Positions 33,198 through 41,858 of a stretch of 64,000 bases of DNA are shown piece by piece. The stretch's first letter is position 1. Each line of letters begins with the position of its first letter. Position numbers and translations under genes: made by a program. This DNA is from Sphingomonas sp. YR710 (lineage in GTDB: Bacteria; Pseudomonadota; Alphaproteobacteria; Sphingomonadales; Sphingomonadaceae): NCBI RefSeq assembly GCF_900101455.1, contig NZ_FMZJ01000001.1:186001-250000 (forward strand). Reading direction: 5' to 3'. The notes beneath the pieces are model-generated. The model had not been told where the DNA came from, did not search any database, and saw nothing but the letters and a program-made list of their open reading frames with translations.

Positions 33198-34031
33198 TCA
33201 GAAGCGGTAGCTGACCGTCGTCACGATCGAATGATAAGCAAATTTCGAGAAGCTCCGGCGGAAATCGGTGCCGGTGCCGCTGATGACGGTGAACGGGCCA
33301 CCGACCGGTCCACCGGTGACGGCAACCCGATAATCATCGTTCTTAAGCGCAGTGAACAGATAGAGTGCTCCGATCGAGAACGGGCCGACCTTCTGCTCGA
33401 TGCCGCCGCCATAATTGTAACCCCAGGCATGCTTGGTCGGGTCGCTGGGCGTGAAGGTGTTGACCGCGTTGGTCGTCGTGAAGCTGTTCTCGATCTTGCC
33501 ATAGGTAACGCCGCCGGTGCCATAGACGAGGGTGCCGGTGCTGAGCGAATAGCCGGCGCGGGCGCGGATCGAGGCATTCTCCTTGAGCTTCGCCTTGAAG
33601 CGATAGACTGCGGGGGTCGTGCTGTAGGCGGTCACGCTGTCATAAAGATAGGCCTTGCCGGCTTCGACGACCGCGCCGACGACAGGACCGCTGGCTTTGC
33701 TGCCGAACTGATAGTCGTAGCCCGCGTGCAGCTTCCAGATCGTGGCGTCATTATCCTTTTTGCAGCCCGTGTTCGGCGTCCGGCTGGTGGGAACACCGCC
33801 GCAGAAACCCGGCGAGAAATTGGGGAAAGCATCGCCGAACGTGCCATCGCGATTGCGATCGAAGCTGATCGTCTCGTCGCTGTCGCGGGGCTGCCAGCTA
33901 TAGCCAAGCTGGCCGCCGACATAGAAGCCGGTCCAGCTGGGGGAACCCTTGGCGAGATCGAGCGCCGATGCGCCCGTGGCGCCAAATGCGGCCACTCCGG
34001 CTGCTACCGCCACTGTAAGAAAATGTTTCAT
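33198..34031 (-). CDS. Outer-membrane beta-barrel protein (porin-like)
   Basis: The 277-residue protein has a signal peptide (HFLTVAVAAGVAAFGATGASA), then SWTGFYVGGQLGYSW, the start of many small OmpA/Omp25-type barrels. Alternating beta strands follow and the chain ends VSYRF with the C-terminal Phe needed for barrel insertion. Two cysteines about 17 residues apart may form an external-loop disulphide. The ribosome-binding site AGGAGGGG is excellent. Function beyond an outer-membrane barrel cannot be stated. Confidence 0.83.
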   Translation of the reverse strand: MKHFLTVAVAAGVAAFGATGASALDLAKGSPSWTGFYVGGQLGYSWQPRDSDETISFDRNRDGTFGDAFPNFSPGFCGGVPTSRTPNTGCKKDNDATIWKLHAGYDYQFGSKASGPVVGAVVEAGKAYLYDSVTAYSTTPAVYRFKAKLKENASIRARAGYSLSTGTLVYGTGGVTYGKIENSFTTTNAVNTFTPSDPTKHAWGYNYGGGIEQKVGPFSIGALYLFTALKNDDYRVAVTGGPVGGPFTVISGTGTDFRRSFSKFAYHSIVTTVSYRF

Positions 34032-34338
34032 TCGAACCCCTCCTAGTATTCCATGAGCATTCAATATTCTGCTCTCACTGCAAGCCAGTTACGGCCGGCG
34101 GTGGATAGATCGGATTGATACGTAATTGCTACGTATTTTTTGCATCCATATCGGATTTTCTGATCCGGGAGTGGGAGGAAGGTTGGTATTCATGCATATG
34201 GCTTAGGACTGAAGGGCGGTACTGGGTGCAAATTTCAGACGCGCGCAGGCCGGCGCTCGCCAATCGGCACGAGGGTCGATACAGGCAGCAATGATGGGAT
34301 CGAAGGCGGCAGGGCCGCCTAGTCGGAAGTGTTGGGGC
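34032..34338. other. Intergenic region between the symporter and barrel genes
   Basis: 307 bases without a convincing gene. It separates two minus-strand genes and must hold the promoter of the barrel protein. The middle (about 34110-34170) is AT-rich and contains two TACGTA palindromes. I see no terminator hairpin for the symporter and no RNA gene. Confidence 0.5.
34119..34135. promoter_or_regulatory. Paired TACGTA sites, one helical turn apart
   Basis: TACGTA occurs at 34119-34124 and again at 34130-34135, with start points 11 bases apart, followed by a run of T. Two identical 6-bp palindromes on the same face of the helix, about 96 bases upstream of the barrel-protein start, are a candidate operator. 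No regulator is identified. Confidence 0.25.
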
Positions 34339-35655
34339 TCAGCTTTCCGACGGATCGAGATGCAGCCCCTTTCGGCCATGTTCCGGCGTATGGGCGGGCG
34401 CGTGCGGCGGTTCGATCTCGGCCGGTTCGAGCATCTGCAGCGTGCCCTCCCATTTCGCCACCACGACGCTGGCGACGGCATTACCGACGACGTTGGTCGC
34501 CGAACGGCCCATGTCGAGAAAATGGTCGACGGCGAGGATCAGCAGCAGGCCGGCCTCAGGAATCTTGAAGAAGGCGAGGGTAGATGCGATCACCACCAGG
34601 CTGGCGCGCGGCACGCCGGCGACGCCCTTCGACGTTACCATCAGCACCAGCAGCATCGTCACCTGCTGGCCCAGCGACAGATGGATGCCATAGGCCTGCG
34701 CTATGAACACCGTGGCGAAGGTGCAATAGAGCATCGTGCCATCGAGGTTGAACGAATAGCCGAGCGGCAGCACGAAGCTGGCGATCCGCCGCGGCACGCC
34801 GAAACGATCGAGCGCTTCCAGCGTGCGCGGGAAGGCGGCTTCGGATGACGCCGTGGTGAATGCCAGCAGGATCGGCTCGCGGATGTAGCGGACCAGCAGG
34901 CGCGATCGGCCGCCAACGATCAGGAAGCAAACCGTGAGCAAAAGCCCCCACAGGATGATCATGGTCAGGTAGAAGCCGCCCATGAACTTGCCGAAGGTCC
35001 ACAAGATGCCGGGCCCCTGTTGCGCAAGCGCGGAGGTGACGGCCGCGAACACCGCAAACGGCGCGAACCGCATCACATAGCCGGTGATCTGAAGCATCAC
35101 CTGCGCCAGTGCCTCGATGCCGCGGAGCAATGGCGCCGCCTTCTCGCCGATCGCCGTCATTGCGACGCCGGTGAAGATCGAGAAGATCACGATCTGCAAG
35201 ATCTCGTTATTCGCCATCGCCTCGAAGAAGCTCTTGGGCACGAGATGGGTGACGAAATCCTTGAGCGTGAAGCCCGCCCGTTCGATGCCGCTCGCGGCGG
35301 TCACATCGGGGATCGGCAGGCCAAGGCCGACGCCGGGCTCGAGCAGGTTCACCATGACGAGGCCTAGAGTCAGCGACACCAGGCTGGCGCTCATGAACCA
35401 CAGGATCGATCGCAGCCCGATTCGGCCGAGCGCGGTCGTATCCCCCATATGGGCGATCCCCGAAACCAGCGTCGCGAACACCAGTGGCGCGATGATCATC
35501 TTGATCAGCCGCAGGAAAAGATCGGTAAGGATCGAAATATAGCCGGTGACGTTGGTAATCGTTGCTGGATCGGCGATTGTCCGGTTCAGCGTGATGCCCA
35601 CGACGATTCCGACGAGCATGGCGATCAGGATATACCAGGTGAGGCGCTTGGCCAC
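34339..35655 (-). CDS. Dicarboxylate/amino acid:cation symporter (DAACS, DctA/GltP type)
   Basis: The 438-residue membrane protein has the signature motifs of the glutamate/C4-dicarboxylate transporters: TASSEAAFPRTLE (serine-rich hairpin HP1), NLDGTMLYCTFATVF (TM7), KGVAGVPRASLVV (HP2) and DMGRSATNVVGN (TM8, substrate-binding residues). It couples uptake of dicarboxylates or acidic amino acids to sodium or protons. The start is set at GTG 35655 behind GGAG; an in-frame TTG 13 codons earlier is less likely. The Arg in MGRSATNVVGN is compatible with a C4-dicarboxylate or acidic amino acid substrate. Confidence 0.9.
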   Translation of the reverse strand: MAKRLTWYILIAMLVGIVVGITLNRTIADPATITNVTGYISILTDLFLRLIKMIIAPLVFATLVSGIAHMGDTTALGRIGLRSILWFMSASLVSLTLGLVMVNLLEPGVGLGLPIPDVTAASGIERAGFTLKDFVTHLVPKSFFEAMANNEILQIVIFSIFTGVAMTAIGEKAAPLLRGIEALAQVMLQITGYVMRFAPFAVFAAVTSALAQQGPGILWTFGKFMGGFYLTMIILWGLLLTVCFLIVGGRSRLLVRYIREPILLAFTTASSEAAFPRTLEALDRFGVPRRIASFVLPLGYSFNLDGTMLYCTFATVFIAQAYGIHLSLGQQVTMLLVLMVTSKGVAGVPRASLVVIASTLAFFKIPEAGLLLILAVDHFLDMGRSATNVVGNAVASVVVAKWEGTLQMLEPAEIEPPHAPAHTPEHGRKGLHLDPSES

Positions 35656-35741
35656 ATGCGTCTCCAGATTGGGGTTTCCCTGTCGTCGGGCCAAAGCCGG
35701 AACGGGTCAAGGGCGGGGTGGCGTTTTAATAGGGAGATACC

Positions 35742-36161
35742 ATGCTGTTCGGCCGGCGCGCGGGAAAGATCAAACGGCTGCTCATCGTCGAGGACGAGCC
35801 TTTGGTCGCTTTCGACAATGAGCACTTCCTGATCGACATCGGCTATACGGTCGTGGTGACGACTGATGATGCGGCCAAAGCGATGGCGGCGATCGCGGTG
35901 GGCGGGATCGACCTGATCCTGTCCGACGTGGCGCTCGCGCGCGGCAGCAGCGGCGTGGAGGTGGCGCGGGCGGCGATGGCGGCGGATATCCCCTTGCTGT
36001 TCGTGACCGCGGCCTGCCCGATCGATGCGCCTTCACTCGCGATCGGCTGTCTGGCCAAGCCCTATACGCAGCGCGCGCTCAAGCAGGCGATCGAGGCCGT
36101 CGAGACGAGGCTGCACGGCGGCACGCCAAAGCGGATACCACCGGGCCTGACGCTCTATTGA
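35742..36161 (+). CDS. Single-domain response regulator
   Basis: A 139-residue receiver with no output domain. The acidic pair is in LLIVEDEPLV, the phospho-acceptor Asp in DLILSDVALARG, the Thr in LLFVTAA and the Lys in CLAKPYTQRAL. Such lone receivers pass phosphate to partners or act as sinks in phosphorelays. AGGGAGA precedes the ATG. Further upstream GGAAC-N18-CGTT (35699-35725) is one or two bases too long for an EcfG promoter. No histidine kinase is adjacent. The 3' end overlaps the convergent MATE gene by 7 bases. Confidence 0.85.
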   Translation: MLFGRRAGKIKRLLIVEDEPLVAFDNEHFLIDIGYTVVVTTDDAAKAMAAIAVGGIDLILSDVALARGSSGVEVARAAMAADIPLLFVTAACPIDAPSLAIGCLAKPYTQRALKQAIEAVETRLHGGTPKRIPPGLTLY

Positions 36162-37483
36162 GCGCCGAAGCTCCTGCGGATCAACCGCGGCAGCATTATC
36201 GCCTGTGCCCCGCCCCGCCCGATCAGGAAGATCGAGAAAGCCAGCCACAGCCCGTCATTGGCGAGCGGCGCCGAGACCATCAGCGCCGCGACAAAAACGA
36301 CGAGCGCAGCCGCCATGCTGATCAGCAGGGCCCGCGTCCACGTCGCACCGATGAAGACGCCGTCGAACACATAGGATGCAACCCCGAGCAAAGGCAGGCC
36401 GGCGGCCCATCCGACATAGCGCGCCGTCATCGCGATCACCGCCGGATCGGCGCTGAAGCTCGCGGCGAGCGCCGTGCCGCCCATCCCGTAAGCGAGGCTG
36501 ATCGCCGCGCCCCCGCCCCAGCCCCACAGCAGGATCGATCGCGCCGCCCGGACGAAGGCCGCGCGGTCGTGCCGGCCGCGCGCCTCGCCGCACAGCACCT
36601 GTGCCGCACTCTCGAAGCCGTCGAGGATCAACGCCGACAGCAGGAACATCTGGAATAGGATCGCATTGGCGGCGAGGATCGGCGCGCCCTGCTGCGCGCC
36701 GCTGCGCGTGAGCAGGATCGTCGCGGTCAGCAGCAGCAGGGTGCGTCCGAACAGATCGCGGTTCAGCCGGAACAGCTCGGCGATCGCCTGTGGCGCCCAA
36801 GTCGCACGGTGCTTAACCAACGCGAGCGCGCGGCGGAACGGAGGTTCGCGCGCGACGATCGCCGCCAGCGCGACGAACTTGATGCTTTCCGATAACAAGG
36901 TCGCGATCGCCACGCCCGCGACGCCGAGATGCACGCCGAGTACGAGCCCGGCATCGAGCAGGATATGGACGATATTGGCGCCGACCTCGATGGCCAGGAT
37001 CGCGCGCAGCCGGCGGCGGCCGATCAGCCAGCCGGTCAGCACTGCATTGAGCAACCAGGGCAGCGATCCCCAATAGCGGATGTCGACATAGAGCTTCGCC
37101 TGTTCGGCGACCCGGCCGCCGGCCCCGAGCATGTCGAGCCCGATACCGACCAGCAATGGCCGCGCGGCGAGCAGAATGAGTGCGATCAACAAGGCGGCGG
37201 CGAGCGCACGCACGAGCACGGTCGCCTGGCCGTCATCGTCGCTCCGGCCCGCCGCCTGCGCGGTCAGCGCCACCGAGCCCGATCGCAGGAAATTGAAGAC
37301 CATCAGCAGCGACATCATCAGCTTGGCGCCGATCTCGACCGCCCCCTGCGTCGCCGCCTCGCCGAGCCGCCCGATCACCCATATGTCGGCCAGCCCGAAC
37401 AACGCGGTCGCGACGTTGGTCGCCATCGACGGCAACGCAATCGCCCAGATTGCGCGGTTGATGGTGGCGGGCGGGGCGGTCAT
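36155..37483 (-). CDS. MATE-family efflux transporter (DinF-like)
   Basis: The 442-residue protein has 12 predicted helices in two similar halves. It begins INRAIWAIALPSMATNVATALFGLADIWVIGRLG, the typical MATE/DinF opening. MATE proteins export cationic drugs or metabolites using proton or sodium gradients. The gene stands alone, tail to tail with the receiver gene. About 68 bases upstream of its start is a REP inverted pair. Confidence 0.87.
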   Translation of the reverse strand: MTAPPATINRAIWAIALPSMATNVATALFGLADIWVIGRLGEAATQGAVEIGAKLMMSLLMVFNFLRSGSVALTAQAAGRSDDDGQATVLVRALAAALLIALILLAARPLLVGIGLDMLGAGGRVAEQAKLYVDIRYWGSLPWLLNAVLTGWLIGRRRLRAILAIEVGANIVHILLDAGLVLGVHLGVAGVAIATLLSESIKFVALAAIVAREPPFRRALALVKHRATWAPQAIAELFRLNRDLFGRTLLLLTATILLTRSGAQQGAPILAANAILFQMFLLSALILDGFESAAQVLCGEARGRHDRAAFVRAARSILLWGWGGGAAISLAYGMGGTALAASFSADPAVIAMTARYVGWAAGLPLLGVASYVFDGVFIGATWTRALLISMAAALVVFVAALMVSAPLANDGLWLAFSIFLIGRGGAQAIMLPRLIRRSFGAQ

Positions 37484-37551
37484 GGCGGGGGCGATAGCCG
37501 ATGTGGGAAGGGGGGACTAGCCGGTGTCGATTGGGCGCGCGCTTCCCAATT

Positions 37552-37644
37552 CGTCATTCCCGCGAAGGCGGGAACCTATAACCTCCGAGCTGTGAGAGGC
37601 TCGGGCTACAGAGTATATGGGTTCCCGCCTTCGCGGGAATGACG
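37552..37644. repeat. REP inverted pair (REPIN), copy A
   Basis: A 25-bp arm at 37552-37576 (CGTCATTCCCGCGAAGGCGG and five more bases) has a perfect inverted copy at 37620-37644, with 43 bases between that themselves contain CCGAGC/GCTCGG. The arms belong to the widespread family whose translation reads VIPAKAG. Copy B with the same layout lies at 39541-39634. Confidence 0.9.
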
Positions 37645-37728
37645 ATGAGAAGGCGGCTCAGCTCATTAACAAAACAGCCCTCCCAAACCCCCTTCCGCCG
37701 CGCCCCATCGCCGCTATTGTCGCGCCCC

Positions 37729-39066
37729 ATGAACAGCACATCGGGGGACGGCGCATCCGTCCGGGATCGTCAGGGTTTTCCCGCCAATCTATGGGGCGGC
37801 ATCAAACCCTATTTCGCGCCGGCGCCGCTGGCCGCCTTGTTCCTCGGCATATCCTCGGGCTTTCCCTACGCGATGATCGGCGCGACCCTGACGACGCGGC
37901 TCGCGCAGGACGGGATCGACAAGAAGAGCGTGACCGCCTTCACCCTCGCCTTCCTCGTCTATAATCTCAAATTCCTGTGGGCGTGGATGGTCGATGGCGT
38001 GCATCTGCCGATCATCGGCCGGCTCGGGCAGCGCGTGTCGTGGCTGCTGCTGGCGGGCGCGCTGGTGATCGCGGCGGTCGTTCATCTCGGGCTGGTCGAT
38101 CCGCATGCGAGCCTGAAGGCGACGGCGCTGGCCGCGATCCTGGTCGGCGTCGCGGGATCGACCTTCGATATCGTGATCGATGCCTATCGGATCGAACTGC
38201 TCGATGCGTCGCAGCTCGGCGTGGGCGCGGGCATGTCGCAATATGGCTGGCGGATCGGATCGGCGACCGCGGGCGGCCTCGCGCTGGTGCTCGCCAGCCG
38301 GATCGGCTGGGACGGCGCCTATATCGCCTGCGCGGCCTTCGCGCTGCCCGCGATGATCTCCGGGCTGGTGATGGGCGAGCCCGAGCGGCACCGCGAGCCA
38401 CCGGGGCGCAAGACCGGAGCCGAATTGTTCGCCTCGATCGTCGGCCCGCTGATGGAATTCTTCCGTCGCCGCGGCGCGGCGCTCGTCCTTTTGTTCATCC
38501 TGCTCCACAAGATCGGCGATACGCTCGCCAATCTCACCTTCCGGCTGCTGTTCGATTCCTTGGGCTACACCAATGACGAGATCGCGATCTACGACGTCGG
38601 CTTCGGCTTCTGGGCCTATCTGATCGGCATCTTCATCGGCGGCTTCCTGTATTCGCGGTTGGGGATGAAGCGATCGGTGCTGATCAGCCTCGTGCTGATG
38701 GGCGTTTCCAACCTGAGCTTCGCCGGGCTGGCGGCGAGCGGGCATAGCGACTGGGCGATGGCGGGCGCGATCGGCTTCGAGAATATTTCGAGCGGCATCG
38801 GCGGCGTCACCGTGGTCGCCTATTTCTCCGCGCTCTGCGACCTGCGCTTCACCGCCGCGCAATATGCTTTGATCTCGGCGGCGGCGAGTGTGGTCGGGCG
38901 GCTCGTCACGGGTACGACAGCGGGCGCGATGATCGAGGCGATGGGCTATGTGAACTTCTACCTGTTCACCACCGTGATCGCGCTGCCGGGGATCATCCTG
39001 TTCTGGCTGATGATGCGGGCGGGGCTGATCGATCAGTCGATGGGGAGCGCGGGGGAGGGGGAGTAG
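37729..39066 (+). CDS. ampG: AmpG-family muropeptide permease (MFS)
   Basis: The 445-residue protein has 12-14 helices. The opening PLAALFLGISSGFPYAMIGA and DGVHLPIIGRLGQR fit AmpG, the inner-membrane importer of GlcNAc-anhydro-MurNAc peptides for cell-wall recycling. In other bacteria AmpG activity feeds the signal that induces AmpC through AmpR; here the only beta-lactamase visible is class A and no AmpR is seen. The start MNSTSGDG lies 84 bases after REP copy A. The frame extends upstream through that REP, which I regard as non-coding. Confidence 0.8.
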   Translation: MNSTSGDGASVRDRQGFPANLWGGIKPYFAPAPLAALFLGISSGFPYAMIGATLTTRLAQDGIDKKSVTAFTLAFLVYNLKFLWAWMVDGVHLPIIGRLGQRVSWLLLAGALVIAAVVHLGLVDPHASLKATALAAILVGVAGSTFDIVIDAYRIELLDASQLGVGAGMSQYGWRIGSATAGGLALVLASRIGWDGAYIACAAFALPAMISGLVMGEPERHREPPGRKTGAELFASIVGPLMEFFRRRGAALVLLFILLHKIGDTLANLTFRLLFDSLGYTNDEIAIYDVGFGFWAYLIGIFIGGFLYSRLGMKRSVLISLVLMGVSNLSFAGLAASGHSDWAMAGAIGFENISSGIGGVTVVAYFSALCDLRFTAAQYALISAAASVVGRLVTGTTAGAMIEAMGYVNFYLFTTVIALPGIILFWLMMRAGLIDQSMGSAGEGE

Positions 39067-39080
39067 GGCTACCGTACCCG

Positions 39081-39569
39081 TCAGCGTACGTCGGCCCCGC
39101 CCACCTTCCCCCGCCGGCTCTCGAACAGCGCACACGTCTCCCCAACGGTGATCAGCACTGCCTCCTGATCGAAGCGGCTGTTATACGCCGCCGCGATGTC
39201 CGACAGGCGTTTGCGGTCGTCGGCTCGCCCCGGCAGGACGATCAGGATCACCTTGCTCGGTTCGTGGATCACATGGCCTTGGGTCAGCCAGCGGCCCTGC
39301 GCGTCGTACAGGGTCATGCCGTCGGGGAAGCGGCTGCTGACCTCGCGGTCGAGGAAGTCGGTGAACTGTTCCTCGGTCACCGGCGGGTCGCTATGGTGGC
39401 GGCTCAGGCCCATGAAGAGTTCGGCGACGGAGCGCTTGCTCTCGCCCGGTGCGCAGCGGGTGGCGGCGTGGGCGGGGAGGGCGAGGGTGAGAGCGATCAG
39501 GCTCAAAAAGACATGTCGGATGCGGAGCGCCCCAAAAAAACCGTCATCCCCGCGGAAGCGGGGACCCAT
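39081..39569 (-). CDS. DUF3574-like secreted protein with an uncertain, REP-derived start
   Basis: The recognisable part begins with a signal peptide (HVFLSLIALTLALPAHAATR), followed by CAPGESKRSVAELFMGLSR and FPDGMTLYDAQGRW, which I associate with DUF3574 periplasmic proteins of unknown function. There is no good ATG close to the signal peptide. The nearest in-frame ATG (39569) lies inside the left arm of REP copy B, and the open frame continues through the whole repeat. A TTG within the signal (before SLIALTL) is the alternative. Either the REP supplies the start codon or the start is non-canonical. Confidence 0.65.
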   Translation of the reverse strand: MGPRFRGDDGFFGALRIRHVFLSLIALTLALPAHAATRCAPGESKRSVAELFMGLSRHHSDPPVTEEQFTDFLDREVSSRFPDGMTLYDAQGRWLTQGHVIHEPSKVILIVLPGRADDRKRLSDIAAAYNSRFDQEAVLITVGETCALFESRRGKVGGADVR

Positions 39570-39634
39570 GGACGGCGGCACGATGAGGTTGGAGCGCCCA
39601 TAACCGTGGGTTCCCGCTTTCGCGGGAATGACGG
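39541..39634. repeat. REP inverted pair (REPIN), copy B
   Basis: The left arm at 39541-39568 and right arm at 39607-39634 are inverted copies matching at 25 of 28 positions, separated by 38 bases. Sequence and size (94 bp) match copy A at 37552-37644 (93 bp). The two copies flank the ampG and DUF3574-like genes. The left arm overlaps the only nearby ATG of the DUF3574-like gene. Confidence 0.88.
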
Positions 39635-39676
39635 TTGGGCAGCAGGGCATGCCATGCACGAGCTCTGGGGTGTGCA

Positions 39677-41710
39677 TCACCACACATGCACCCGATCGGC
39701 CGGCGCCAGATAGAGCTTGTCTCCCGGCTTCACCCCGAACGCCGCATACCAGGCGTCGATATTCCGCACGATGCCGTTCACCCGATAGGCATCGGGGCTG
39801 TGCGGGTTGGAGAGGAGTTGCGCGCGCAACGCGCCCTCGCGCTGCTTGCCCTGCCAGGATTGCGCATAAGCGAGGAAGAAGCGCTGATCCCCCGTATAGC
39901 CGTCGATCACCGGGGGCTCGCCATGGCGCGACACATAGCGACGATAGGCGGCATAGGCCGCCTCGAGCCCGCCGAGGTCGCCCAGATTTTCGCCGAGCGT
40001 AAGCTGGCCCTTGATGTGGACACCGGGGATCGGCTCATAAGCGTCGAACTGCTTGATCAGATTCTGCGCGTGCGCGGTGTAGAGATCGGCCGATTGTTTG
40101 GTCCACCAGTCACGCAGGCGCCCTTGTGCGTCATATTGGCGGCCTTCGTCGTCGAAGCCATGGCCCATTTCATGGCCGATCGTAGCCCCCGTCTCACCGT
40201 AATTGACCGCCGGATCGGCGGCGGCGTCGAAGAAGGGCGGTTGCAGGATCGCGGCGGGGAAGGTGACCTGGTTCATCGTCGGGTCGTAATAGGCATTCAC
40301 TTCCTGCGGGGTCATGTACCACAGGTCGCGATCGACCGGCTTCGTCATCCGCGACAGATCGAGCTTCCATTCGAAGATGCCGGCATTCATCGCATTGGCC
40401 AGCGGATCGGCGCGGTCGACGATCATCGCGGAATAATCGATATATGTCTTCGGGTGGCCGATGCGCGGATCGAATGAGGCGAGCTTGGCGAGCGCTTCCT
40501 TGCGGGTCGGCGCGTCCATCCAGGCGGCATGGTTGATCTTGTCGGCATAGGCAGCGCGCAGATCCTCGATCAGTTCGCTGGCGAGCTTGTCGGTCTCGGG
40601 CGTCCAGTGATCCTTGACGTAGAGCTGCCCCACCGCCTCGCCGAGGCTGCCGTTGATCAGGCGGATGCCGCGTTTCCAGCGATCGGATTGCTGCGGCACG
40701 TCGCGCATCTTGTGGCTGTAAAAGTCGAAGCGCGCGTCGTCGAATGCCTTTGGCAGGAACTGCGCGTGATCGCTGACGAAGCGGAAGGTGATCCAGTCCT
40801 TCCACGTGTCGATCGGGGTATCGCCCACCCTCTTGCCCGCAGCGGCGACGGCGGTGGTTTCGCGCACGACCACCGTCGGCATCGCGCCGAGCCCGGCATG
40901 GTCGAGCGTCGCGGGCCAATCGAATTCGGGGGCGAGCCTGGTGAGTTCGGCGCGGCTCATCGGGTTGTAGGTCGCCTGCGGATCGCGGCGGCGCTCGGGT
41001 GTCCACTGGTCCTGCGAGAGCTTCGTCTCCAGCGCGACGATGCGATCGGCCTTCGCGGGCGCATCGCCGATGCCCGCGAGCGTCAGGATCCGGACGATAT
41101 AGTCGCGATATTGCTTGCGAATCGTCTCATATTTTGCGCCGGGCAGCAGATAATAATCGCGGGTCGGCAGGCCGAGCCGGGCCTGGCCGGCGTTGATCGT
41201 ATAATGGGACGGATCCTTGTCGTCGGGCGCGACGCCGATATCGATCGGGCTGGCGTAGCCGGGTTCCGCCATCAGATTGTTGAGTTGGGCGCGCGTCGAG
41301 ACCGATGCGATCCGCGCGAGCCAGGGCTGCAGCGGCTTGGTGCCGCGCGCCTCGATGCCGGCCTCGTCCATCCAGGCGGTGTAGAAATCGACGATTTGCT
41401 GGACCATCGGATCGTTGTGCGGCTGTTTCGCCGCCGCCTCGACGAGCCCGCGCACCTCGCGCTCGGAAAGATCGGGCAGCTCGCTATTATAGCCGGCCGA
41501 GGATTTGTCGGCGGGGATCGGATAGGTTTTGAGCCAGGTGCCTTCGGCAAAGCCAAAGAAATCGTCGCCCGGCTTTATCGATGTGTCCATCGTCGCATAG
41601 TCGACGCCCCAAGGGCCATATTTGGGTTTGGCGGGGGGCTGGGCGGCGGCCGTCGCGATGCAGGTTGCGGCGGTGATCAGCAGGAGGGCAAGCGTGCGGC
41701 TCGGGCGCAT
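39677..41710 (-). CDS. M13-family zinc metallopeptidase (neprilysin/PepO type)
   Basis: The 677-residue protein has a signal peptide (LALLLITAATCIATAAA), the zinc site HEMGH in GATIGHEMGHGFDDEG (about residues 511-515), the third ligand Glu in GENLGDLGGLEAAY, and the substrate-binding NAYYDPTMNQ. The C-terminus DRVHVW carries the conserved Trp. M13 enzymes cleave oligopeptides outside the cytoplasm. The ribosome-binding site CGGAG precedes the ATG. The catalytic set is complete. Confidence 0.93.
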   Translation of the reverse strand: MRPSRTLALLLITAATCIATAAAQPPAKPKYGPWGVDYATMDTSIKPGDDFFGFAEGTWLKTYPIPADKSSAGYNSELPDLSEREVRGLVEAAAKQPHNDPMVQQIVDFYTAWMDEAGIEARGTKPLQPWLARIASVSTRAQLNNLMAEPGYASPIDIGVAPDDKDPSHYTINAGQARLGLPTRDYYLLPGAKYETIRKQYRDYIVRILTLAGIGDAPAKADRIVALETKLSQDQWTPERRRDPQATYNPMSRAELTRLAPEFDWPATLDHAGLGAMPTVVVRETTAVAAAGKRVGDTPIDTWKDWITFRFVSDHAQFLPKAFDDARFDFYSHKMRDVPQQSDRWKRGIRLINGSLGEAVGQLYVKDHWTPETDKLASELIEDLRAAYADKINHAAWMDAPTRKEALAKLASFDPRIGHPKTYIDYSAMIVDRADPLANAMNAGIFEWKLDLSRMTKPVDRDLWYMTPQEVNAYYDPTMNQVTFPAAILQPPFFDAAADPAVNYGETGATIGHEMGHGFDDEGRQYDAQGRLRDWWTKQSADLYTAHAQNLIKQFDAYEPIPGVHIKGQLTLGENLGDLGGLEAAYAAYRRYVSRHGEPPVIDGYTGDQRFFLAYAQSWQGKQREGALRAQLLSNPHSPDAYRVNGIVRNIDAWYAAFGVKPGDKLYLAPADRVHVW

Positions 41711-41796
41711 GAACGGCTCCGTATCAGGCGAGTTGCCGAATTAGAGCAGCAAAGCGCGCCTGATGCATCCGCTAAAATGAGCGTCTGCCGAAACAA

Positions 41797-41836
41797 GCTA
41801 ACGCCCGCCAAGGCCGGAGCCTTGGCGGGCGTTAGC
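41797..41836 (-). terminator. Strong intrinsic terminator after the PEP-CTERM gene
   Basis: An 18-bp perfect stem (left arm 41797-41814, right arm 41819-41836) with a 4-base loop CGGA. On the minus strand it is followed by TTGTTT. It lies 23 bases beyond the stop codon of the PEP-CTERM gene and so ends that transcript before the M13 peptidase promoter. Confidence 0.85.
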
Positions 41837-41858
41837 CACCCCCGCAGGTGTAATGAGA

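Noticed and set aside
34203-34481. 92-codon minus-strand frame
   Set aside because: It is arginine-rich, overlaps the symporter 3' end in another frame and has no initiation signal.
28789-39066. Beta-lactamase and ampG considered as one inducible resistance system
   Set aside because: They are 8 kb apart on opposite sides of unrelated genes, no AmpR gene is present, and AmpG-linked induction is known for AmpR-controlled enzymes.
37789-39135. 448-codon minus-strand frame opposite ampG
   Set aside because: The translation is Glu/Arg/His-rich low-complexity; the plus strand encodes an obvious 12-helix permease.
37552-39634. REP copies considered as a CRISPR array or an IS end pair
   Set aside because: There are only two copies 2 kb apart, each an internal palindrome; no regular spacers, cas genes or transposase between them.
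41797-41836. 18-bp hairpin considered as a regulatory RNA or attenuator
   Set aside because: Its place right after a stop codon, its short loop and following U-rich tract fit a simple terminator.
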